NCBI GenBank assembly: GCA_040394775.1 | Contig: JBEBRN010000002.1 | Location: 1 to 64,000, forward strand | Origin: 40-80 sp040394775 | GTDB lineage: Bacteria; Bacteroidota; Bacteroidia; Flavobacteriales_D; Crocinitomicaceae | Reading direction: 5' to 3' | DNA length: 64,000 nt | Part shown: one piece after another, positions 1 through 6,350 of the stretch | Layout of the letters: each line of letters opens with the position of its first letter | Numbering within the stretch: the first letter of the stretch is position 1 | Translations under genes and position numbers: made by a program | The notes under the pieces: generated by a model | The model's database searches: none | What the model saw: the letters and a program-made list of their open reading frames with translations, nothing else | What the model was told of the DNA's origin: nothing

Positions 1-87
1 AATGCTGTCTAAATTGTGAAGCTTGTTTATATGGCTTCTAGGGTCCTCTAGCTCACTAAAATAGGACAAAAATAAAAGGTCTTTCAT
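1..87 (-). mobile_element. ISAs1-like transposase, N-terminal fragment (runs off window start)
   Basis: Reading the minus strand from an ATG at 87 gives 29 open codons up to the window edge. The peptide contains FSELEDPRS followed by N-K-L-H-N-L-D-S-I. This resembles the N-terminal associated domain of ISAs1-family (H-repeat-like) DDE transposases, which begins with a short 'F..l.DPR......yPL..il' pattern. The rest of the gene lies outside the window, so no DDE residues or inverted repeats can be checked. The 179 bases between this start and the next gene would contain one end of the element; no convincing terminal repeat is visible there. The call rests on a short match from memory. Confidence 0.6.
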
Positions 88-266
88 GTATATTTAACTA
101 ATTGATTATCAGTTGAATATACAAATAACCCACGAGACAGCAATGAGTTAGTTGATTTATTTACAAGCAGTTATCATGTTTTTATGTTGATAAGTCAGTT
201 GATGAAAGTGTGAGTTTGCCCTGCCCTCAAACGTTATATTTGAGAGTATTTTTAAAAAATATTAAT

Positions 267-872
267 ATGGGAGAATTTTGGGAAGAAAACTTTGTCGAAA
301 ATCAAGCAATGTGGGGATTTACGCCCTCAAAGTCAGCTGAATTGACAAAAAACTTCTTTATAGAAAAAGGGTTAAAGAATATTCTAATTCCGGGCATCGG
401 TTATGGAAGAAATGCTCAAATTTTTCGTGACAACGGAATAACTGTCACAGGAATAGAGATTGCTAAAACTGCCATTGAATTGGCTCAAAAGCACTACGGA
501 AATGATATGACTATTTATCATGGATCTGTAACAGATATGCCATTTGATGATAATCAATACGACGGTATCTTTTGTTATGCTTTAATTCATTTACTAGACA
601 CCGATGAAAGAGCGAAATTAATTCGTGACTGTTATCATCAACTAGCGGAAGATGGCTATATGGTTTTTGCTGTTGTGACGAAAGAAGCTTCTATTTATGG
701 ACAAGGAAATCTTATAAGTAAAGACCGTTTTAGTCTCTTTAATGGGGTGAAAATGTTCTTTTACGACAGAACATCTATTGCAAATGAGTTTGATCAATTT
801 GGGTTATTTGAAATCACAGAAGTGGAAGATGTCTATCCGTTTTATTTAATTAAATGTAGAAAAAAGGAGTGA
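267..872 (+). CDS. class I SAM-dependent methyltransferase
   Basis: A 201-residue soluble protein with the Rossmann methyltransferase fold. The SAM-binding motif I is ILIPGIGYGRNA near residues 37-48. It is followed by the acidic end of strand 2 (TGIEIAKTA) and the motif II/III region DGIFCYALIHLL. The fold is of the Methyltransf_11/TehB type; the substrate cannot be read from the sequence. An upstream in-frame GTG at 210 would add 19 residues (MSLPCPQ...), but the ATG at 267 begins MGEFWEENF directly after an A/T-rich stretch and fits the family start better. It is the first complete gene next to the ISAs1-like fragment and has no obvious partner downstream. Confidence 0.85.
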   Translation: MGEFWEENFVENQAMWGFTPSKSAELTKNFFIEKGLKNILIPGIGYGRNAQIFRDNGITVTGIEIAKTAIELAQKHYGNDMTIYHGSVTDMPFDDNQYDGIFCYALIHLLDTDERAKLIRDCYHQLAEDGYMVFAVVTKEASIYGQGNLISKDRFSLFNGVKMFFYDRTSIANEFDQFGLFEITEVEDVYPFYLIKCRKKE

Positions 873-950
873 TTATTATTTGAATGTATTTTAAAATTAG
901 TACTTTAGGAGATACGTTTGCAGTTTATTAATCATTTAAAACTCACGAAA

Positions 951-1199
951 ATGGAAATTATTATCACGCTTATTATTGGTGGAGCAGCTGGCTGGTTAGG
1001 TAGCATGATTTACAAAGGAAGTGGACTAGGTATTCTTGGAAATATTGCAGTAGGTATTTTAGGGAGTTATGTTGGATACTGGCTCTTAGGAAAATTAGAC
1101 ATTCATCTTGGCTCAGGTTGGCTTGGTATTATTCTAACAGGAGCAGCCGGAGCAATTGTCATTTTATTTCTGTTGAATTTGATATTTAGGCGACGATAA
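951..1199 (+). CDS. GlsB/YeaQ/YmgE family small membrane protein
   Basis: An 82-residue, glycine-rich, very hydrophobic protein with three predicted membrane segments. The N-terminal GGAAGWLGSMIYKGSGLG is the hallmark of the transglycosylase-associated/GlsB family, linked in other bacteria to envelope stress. A TTG-initiated extension from 918 is possible, but the ATG at 951 (MEIIITLIIGG) is the normal family start. Molecular function is unknown for the family. Confidence 0.85.
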   Translation: MEIIITLIIGGAAGWLGSMIYKGSGLGILGNIAVGILGSYVGYWLLGKLDIHLGSGWLGIILTGAAGAIVILFLLNLIFRRR

Positions 1200-1269
1200 T
1201 TCTATTTTTCAGAAGGGCAACAACTTTAATTGATAATTTTATATCCAATGTCCAAAAAGAGATAACCAT

Positions 1270-2421
1270 ATGGAGAAACATGTCACCATTATTGGTGCGG
1301 GTATTGGTGGGCTAACCACTGCTTTAACACTTCAACAAAAAGACTTTCAAGTTACGGTATATGAAAGTGCTTCAGAAATAAAACCCGTTGGTGCGGGAAT
1401 CATTATGGCAAACAATGCCATGCAAATTTTTCAAAAGTTAGGCATCCAACATAAAATAGAAAATGCTGGAAATAAAATTTCATCCATTAAAATTACGGAT
1501 GAACAGCTAAGTGTCCTTTCTGAATTAAATCTTCATAAGTTTGAAGAAAAGTACAAAACGTATAATGTGGCAATTCATAGAAGTGATTTGCTAAAAATCC
1601 TTTCGGAAGCGGTAGGAATGGAAAATATTATACTTTCTAAACGGCTTTCTAAAATTGAACGAAACGAATCATTCGTATTAACATTTGAAGACGGAACGAC
1701 TGTTAAAAGTGATATTCTAATTGGTGCCGACGGAATAAATTCAGTTGTTAGAGAGCAACTGTTTGAACCGAGTATAATAAGAGAAACAAATCAGTTATGT
1801 TGGAGAGGAGTTACTGAAGTTTCGGTATCAGAGAAATACCAACATGACGCGTATGAAGCTTGGGGAAAGGGAAAACGTTTTGGAATAGTAAAAATCAACG
1901 ATACCAAAACATATTGGTTTGCAGTGGTGAACGACCACTTAGCAAATAAGCAGCCCATAGACTTATCGGATTTATTCAAATCATTTCATAAAGATGTCCT
2001 AGCGCTTATTAATTCTACACCAGAGAAAGACATATTTAAGAGTGAAATTAAAGATTTAAAACCGATTTCAAAATGGCAGTCTAAAAATGTTTGTCTAATA
2101 GGCGACGCTGCTCATGCCACCACTCCTAATTTAGGTCAAGGTGCTTGTCAAGCAATAGAAGATGCTTATACAATTGGTCAACTTCTTGAATCCGATAAAT
2201 CCTTTGAGCAAGTATTTAAAGAATATGAACGTTTGCGCGTTAAAAGAGCCCATTATATTGTAAATACAAGTTGGAGAATGGGCAAAATAGGAAACTTAGA
2301 AAATAATCTAGGCATTTGGGCGAGAAACACGACTCTGAGAATGACTCCAGAGTCAATGAATTCTAAACAGTTGGATAAAATATTTAGTATTGATTATGTA
2401 TTTAATAAATCAAGAGAATAA
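1270..2421 (+). CDS. FAD-dependent aromatic-type monooxygenase
   Basis: A 383-residue group A flavoprotein monooxygenase (PHBH fold). The N-terminal dinucleotide-binding motif GAGIGG is at residues 9-14. HRSDLLKIL (about 98-106) supplies the conserved FAD-contacting Arg. The DG motif is ILIGADGINSVVR (about 150-162). The GD motif is CLIGDAAHATTPNLGQGAC (about 276-294), binding the FAD ribityl/pyrophosphate. Relatives hydroxylate or epoxidise aromatic or polyene substrates using NAD(P)H and O2 (kynurenine, salicylate and zeaxanthin types). The substrate here is not predictable. It lies alone, with a 70-bp gap upstream and 43 bp downstream, between unrelated small genes. Length is normal for the family. 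Confidence 0.9.
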   Translation: MEKHVTIIGAGIGGLTTALTLQQKDFQVTVYESASEIKPVGAGIIMANNAMQIFQKLGIQHKIENAGNKISSIKITDEQLSVLSELNLHKFEEKYKTYNVAIHRSDLLKILSEAVGMENIILSKRLSKIERNESFVLTFEDGTTVKSDILIGADGINSVVREQLFEPSIIRETNQLCWRGVTEVSVSEKYQHDAYEAWGKGKRFGIVKINDTKTYWFAVVNDHLANKQPIDLSDLFKSFHKDVLALINSTPEKDIFKSEIKDLKPISKWQSKNVCLIGDAAHATTPNLGQGACQAIEDAYTIGQLLESDKSFEQVFKEYERLRVKRAHYIVNTSWRMGKIGNLENNLGIWARNTTLRMTPESMNSKQLDKIFSIDYVFNKSRE

Positions 2422-2464
2422 AAAAGTAGCTATCTTCAACCTCAAAAAGTAAATAACTAAAAAT

Positions 2465-2668
2465 ATGGCACTTATAGAACGAATCATTCATTTTGCAGAT
2501 TATGAAAAAGCTCTCCCATTAATTAATGATCTGAAACCGGATTTCAAAGTGGATTTAACAATGGAAAGAAGTCCAGAAGATGGATTAATTCTAACGATGA
2601 AATTGGATATGTATGATTTTAATGATTACTCCGAATTATTAGAAGGTTTGTCTTTGCAGGTGTACTGA
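2465..2668 (+). CDS. hypothetical 67-aa protein
   Basis: A small acidic soluble protein (begins MALIERIIHFADYEKAL) with no signal peptide or membrane segment. The ATG follows an A-rich leader, and codon use matches the neighbours. I do not recognise a family. It lies 43 bp after the monooxygenase and may share its transcript. The palindrome at 2673-2716 follows its stop codon closely and could end that transcript. Confidence 0.5.
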   Translation: MALIERIIHFADYEKALPLINDLKPDFKVDLTMERSPEDGLILTMKLDMYDFNDYSELLEGLSLQVY

Positions 2669-2672
2669 ATTA

Positions 2673-2716
2673 ATTACGAATTACGAATGAATAATTTACA
2701 ATTCGTAATTCGTAAT
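2673..2716. repeat. 16-bp inverted repeat built from a doubled ATTACGAAT unit
   Basis: The left arm attacgaattacgaat (2673-2688) and right arm attcgtaattcgtaat (2701-2716) are perfect reverse complements around a 12-nt loop. Each arm is itself a direct repeat of attacgaat. No T-run follows, so it is not a classic terminator. Similar attacgaat strings occur between genes in other Flavobacteria as far as I recall. Confidence 0.7.
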
Positions 2717-2733
2717 CCAAATAAACTAACTCT

Positions 2734-3354
2734 ATGAAAATCAAATTTATTTTTCTCTTATTAACTAGTTTCTTGTTCAGCCATAATTTATTGGCCAATT
2801 CTCCTATAACTTCAACCGACATAAGCGAGGCTTATAAAGATGTTGAAATTGTACAATTAGCATCTCAATCGAAAGGGAAGTTGACAACTGATTTAATGAG
2901 CTATTTAGAAGATGAAAATAATCCAATCGACGTAAAGATGGCTGTTATAAATGCACTGTCATGGAAATTTGATGTAAAAGATAAAGCCAAAACATTCTTT
3001 GATTATTTAAATAAAAAATACAATTATAAAAACGAACAAAATTTTTTAAATAAAGCAAGTGCTGACTTACTTATTTGCATGGCTTATTTAAAAGCGATGG
3101 ATGATCATTTTCACTTAGATGAAGCCGTTAGGTATAGTCAAAAAGCGAAAGAGTTAAATCCAAAAAGTTATACGATTAATATTATATGCGGAATTATTGA
3201 AGCACAACGGGTTTTTAATTCAGATTGGTGTAGTATCTATCTTATAGCAAATAACGTTCGAATGAACACCACATTAAAAATTGACATGAGGGAAGCGGCC
3301 ATTGACATCATATTTAGTTATATGGATTTGTATAAAGATGAATGTAATGAGTAG
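2734..3354 (+). CDS. exported hypothetical protein with TPR-like helices
   Basis: A 206-residue protein with a signal peptide (MKIKFIFLLLTSFLFSHNLLA, cleavage after LLA likely). The mature part is predicted mostly helical. The segment AVRYSQKAKELNPKSYTIN (about 129-147) looks like one tetratricopeptide-type helix pair. No enzymatic motif is visible. Probably a periplasmic or surface protein of unknown role. It begins the run of small exported proteins that continues to 5.5 kb. Confidence 0.6.
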   Translation: MKIKFIFLLLTSFLFSHNLLANSPITSTDISEAYKDVEIVQLASQSKGKLTTDLMSYLEDENNPIDVKMAVINALSWKFDVKDKAKTFFDYLNKKYNYKNEQNFLNKASADLLICMAYLKAMDDHFHLDEAVRYSQKAKELNPKSYTINIICGIIEAQRVFNSDWCSIYLIANNVRMNTTLKIDMREAAIDIIFSYMDLYKDECNE

Positions 3355-3394
3355 ATATTCTAAATTTAAAAACAAAATAGAACAGTAAAACAGG

Positions 3395-4123
3395 ATGAAA
3401 AACACACTAACCATTTTCTTCATATTCCTTGGAGGCATCGCTTTGGGACAAAAGGTTCAAGTGGATACGTTCAATTTGATTTTAAGTGATCCTTACATGG
3501 GAGAACAGGTGGAAGATTTGCACTTTCCAATCATTCGAACGGGAAATAAACAAATAGATGCTCAGATTAATACAGATTTGATAATCCGCTTTACAGATAC
3601 GGAAACTCCAACGGAATCACTTGATAAAATACTTGATAATTGGGGAGGAGATCAACTCGTTTCTCTTGGCTTTGAAGTGACTTACAATCAAAAAGGGATC
3701 CTATCATTTCATGTCAGTTCTATGGGTTGTACTTCTAACTGTTATGGTAGTACGGACTATTTTAATTACTCTATCGTTACTGGGAAATACTTAGAGATTA
3801 CCGACATCATCGACTTAACAGAGGAGTTTAAATCAATTGTTAATCAAGACAGAACAACTCAATATACACAACAGAAATCTGAATTAAAGGAGAATATGAC
3901 GAATTCAGAAGAGGAGTTTGATCAAGAAACATATGAATTTGCATTGGCTGAATTTGAAAGTTGTGAAGGAGAGGTCCTTTTTGAGTCATTTATACTTTAC
4001 CCAGATACTTTGCAAATTATCAACGAATGCTATTTTCCCTCAGTAATTCGCGCTTTTCAACCAGCATTCGTATTAAAGTATTCAAAATCAGTTATCAAAA
4101 ACATCTTGAAAATTGAGCTTTGA
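3395..4123 (+). CDS. exported DUF3298-like protein, paralogue A
   Basis: 242 residues beginning with a signal peptide (MKNTLTIFFIFLGGIALGQ). The mature part has FPIIRTGNKQIDAQINTDL and DYFNYSIVTGKYLEITDII, a layout resembling secreted DUF3298/RsiV-type domains (hedged, recognised from pattern only). CTSNC and a later ESCEG motif could form disulfides. The gene at 4728 is a same-length paralogue with matching signal peptide, Cys positions and C-terminus; a different exported protein lies between them. All three are co-directional with short gaps and may be one transcript. Function unknown. Confidence 0.65.
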   Translation: MKNTLTIFFIFLGGIALGQKVQVDTFNLILSDPYMGEQVEDLHFPIIRTGNKQIDAQINTDLIIRFTDTETPTESLDKILDNWGGDQLVSLGFEVTYNQKGILSFHVSSMGCTSNCYGSTDYFNYSIVTGKYLEITDIIDLTEEFKSIVNQDRTTQYTQQKSELKENMTNSEEEFDQETYEFALAEFESCEGEVLFESFILYPDTLQIINECYFPSVIRAFQPAFVLKYSKSVIKNILKIEL

Positions 4124-4161
4124 CATTCATTTTTAGTGACGAAATAATATAAAATAGCTAC

Positions 4162-4695
4162 ATGAAAAAAACTAAAATATTCCTCGCTTCCGTAGTAATT
4201 CTACTAGCAAGCTACACACATGCACAATCATCGTCCGTTGGTGCCTATATTGAAGGAGACTTCAATGGAGATGGTCAAAAAGAATATGCTTTTGCGGTCA
4301 AGACTTCAATAGGTCAGGGAAACCCAATGGATGAGGGAACAGAAGACAGATACACCGTTTATTTCTCGCTAGATGAGTTAGTTTCGATTTCAATCGGTTG
4401 TTGCGACATAACACTTATAAACGAAGGTGATTTAACGGGTAACGGTCAGGACGAACTTTCTGTTTACCAAGCACCGATGAACGGCAATACGTTCTCTATG
4501 ACTACCTATTCGTTTGTAGATGGAAGTTGGAAAGTGGTGATAGACATGTTCATGATTCCAACAGCGGGTGATTTTTTAACCAATGACCAATTACAAAAGC
4601 GTATTTTCAAAGAGAACGGTGTTGTTTACTTTTTCGATGTCGATGCGAATGATGAAAATTTCAGATTGGTAAAAACGAAAGTGGTGTTGAAGTAG
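4162..4695 (+). CDS. exported hypothetical protein with FG-GAP/VCBS-like motif
   Basis: 177 residues with a signal peptide (MKKTKIFLASVVILLASYTHAQ). Right after cleavage, GDFNGDGQKEYAFAV resembles a calcium-binding FG-GAP/VCBS repeat loop (DxNxDG). A second weaker copy, GDLTGNGQDELSVYQ, follows near residue 92. Such motifs are typical of beta-propeller or integrin-like surface proteins, but this protein is too short for a full propeller. It sits between two paralogues (3395 and 4728), suggesting the duplication was of a larger block or that the pair was split by insertion. Confidence 0.55.
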   Translation: MKKTKIFLASVVILLASYTHAQSSSVGAYIEGDFNGDGQKEYAFAVKTSIGQGNPMDEGTEDRYTVYFSLDELVSISIGCCDITLINEGDLTGNGQDELSVYQAPMNGNTFSMTTYSFVDGSWKVVIDMFMIPTAGDFLTNDQLQKRIFKENGVVYFFDVDANDENFRLVKTKVVLK

Positions 4696-4727
4696 AAAAA
4701 GATAGTAACTTTAAATAAAAATCAATC

Positions 4728-5456
4728 ATGAAAAATACACTAACCATCCTCTTCTTAATTCTTGGAGGCATTGCTTTTGGACAAAATGCCCGAATGGACA
4801 CATTTAACTTAATTCTGAGTGATCCTTTTGGTGGCTCTCAGGATGGAGGATTATACTTTCCGATCATTCAAACTGGAAATAATCAAATTGATGCACAAAT
4901 CAATACCGATTTAAAAATGCGTTTCACACATACAGAATCTTCAACGGAATCTCTTGGTGCAACACTTGACAGATGGGGAGGAAGTCAATTAGTTGAACTA
5001 GACTTTGGTGTGACTTATAATCAAAATGGAATTTTGTCATTTTACATTAATTCAACAGGGTGCGACGGAAATTGCTATGCTAGCACAGACTATTTTAATT
5101 ACTCAACAGTTAGCGGAAAATACTTAGAGTTAGCCGATATAATAGCGCTAACAGAAGAATTTAAAATACTAGTTAACAATGATAAAGCGGCACAAATGGT
5201 ACAGCAAAAAGCGGGATTAAAAGATAAGATTATTGCTGCAGAGATGGAATTTAACCAAGATGAGTATGAATTTCTATTAGGACAAATTGAAAGCTGCGAA
5301 GGAGAAGTCTATTTTCAATCATTTATACTTTATCCAGATGCCTTGCAGATATTCAATGAATGTGATTTTCCATCTGCCATCTCTTATTTTACTCCAGAAA
5401 TTTCTTTGAAATATCCCCTTTCAGCTCTTCAGAAATTTTTGAAAGTTAAATTATGA
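4728..5456 (+). CDS. exported DUF3298-like protein, paralogue B
   Basis: 242 residues with a signal peptide nearly the same as that of the 3395 gene. Shared blocks include FPIIQTGNNQIDAQINTDL, STDYFNYSTVSGKYLELADI and ESCEGEVYFQSFILYPDALQ. The conserved cysteine pairs are kept (CDGNC and the ESCEG Cys), while loops differ, so this is an established duplication rather than a recent one. Function unknown; probably periplasmic or surface exposed. Confidence 0.65.
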   Translation: MKNTLTILFLILGGIAFGQNARMDTFNLILSDPFGGSQDGGLYFPIIQTGNNQIDAQINTDLKMRFTHTESSTESLGATLDRWGGSQLVELDFGVTYNQNGILSFYINSTGCDGNCYASTDYFNYSTVSGKYLELADIIALTEEFKILVNNDKAAQMVQQKAGLKDKIIAAEMEFNQDEYEFLLGQIESCEGEVYFQSFILYPDALQIFNECDFPSAISYFTPEISLKYPLSALQKFLKVKL

Positions 5457-5567
5457 TGATCGTCTTTATTGAAATTGATTACAGGTAATTTCGAGAAATG
5501 TGTATATTTATCAAAGGACTATTAGTTATCTAAATTTTTAGCTCAATATAAAAAACAGTGTAACATT

Positions 5568-5732
5568 ATGACATATCCATTCATTTCCATAGACCTAGTA
5601 GCCGTGCTAATCTTTTATATCCTCTACCTTTTGGTTATTAAAAAAGATATTAAAATGGTGAAATCCGTTTTATTTATCGGTATGTTTTTTATCGGTATTT
5701 GGTTGGCCTTTTACTACTTTTTATTACGATAG
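5568..5732 (+). CDS. small two-helix membrane protein (54 aa)
   Basis: A short ORF starting MTYPFISIDLVAVLIF and ending YFLLR. It consists of two hydrophobic segments (about residues 7-22 and 33-51) joined by the basic loop KKDIKMVK, which predicts an inner-membrane hairpin. An A-rich leader precedes the ATG. It fills the gap between the DUF3298-like paralogue and the next membrane protein, on the same strand. No family recognised. Confidence 0.55.
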   Translation: MTYPFISIDLVAVLIFYILYLLVIKKDIKMVKSVLFIGMFFIGIWLAFYYFLLR

Positions 5733-5792
5733 AAGCAATCTATTGCTCGATTTATTTCATCAAAGATATATCACCCCTAAACGGAAAGAATT

Positions 5793-6290
5793 ATGGAAAA
5801 TGAAAATTATGAACTAACACCGGCTAAATTCTTAAAAATCAACACTGTTATACATTTAGCATTAATATCAGGAGTTACTCTCTTTTCAGTAATTGCATTT
5901 GCACTAATAGAAAATCGTGAATTAAGATGGAATGACACCGATGACATCTTCTTTTTTATTGTTCCTATTGCTGCAATTTTAGGTATAGTAGCAGGTAATA
6001 TTCTTTATAAAAAAGGGCTGGAAAGCTTAGTAGATAGGGGTAGCTTAAAAGAGAAATTAACGGGTTTTCAAACAGCTTTAATTATTAAGTATGCCCTTTT
6101 AGAAGGACCTTCTTTAATAGGTGTTGTTGCGTTTTTTAGTACGGGAAATTTACTTTACTTATTAATTTCTGGTGTACTGGTCATCTACTTTTTCTTCCAT
6201 AGACTATCCAAAGAGAAGATAATAAATGACTTAGAATTGAGTGGCACACTAAAAGATCAATTTAACGAACAAGATAAAGTGATTCAATAA
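5793..6290 (+). CDS. hypothetical membrane protein (165 aa)
   Basis: Four predicted transmembrane helices: about residues 17-40, 52-70, 95-115 and 120-137. They are followed by a charged C-terminal tail rich in K/E/D. No signal peptide and no recognised motif. It lies 60 bp after the 54-aa membrane hairpin protein, so the two may be co-expressed. Function unknown. Confidence 0.6.
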   Translation: MENENYELTPAKFLKINTVIHLALISGVTLFSVIAFALIENRELRWNDTDDIFFFIVPIAAILGIVAGNILYKKGLESLVDRGSLKEKLTGFQTALIIKYALLEGPSLIGVVAFFSTGNLLYLLISGVLVIYFFFHRLSKEKIINDLELSGTLKDQFNEQDKVIQ

Positions 6291-6300
6291 AAATGAGTTG

Positions 6301-6322
6301 TGCAACTTTTCGGTTATCTTAG
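6301..6322 (+). promoter_or_regulatory. shared upstream promoter block of anchor-L gene 1
   Basis: tgcaactttt (6301-6310), a 4-nt spacer, then TATCTTAG (6315-6322), 28 nt before the ATG. The same two elements with the same spacing precede the paralogue at 9260. TATCTTAG is a near match to the Bacteroidetes -7 consensus TAnnTTTG. Confidence 0.5.
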
Positions 6323-6350
6323 CAGTCTATTAAGTTAGAAAACCAAATGT

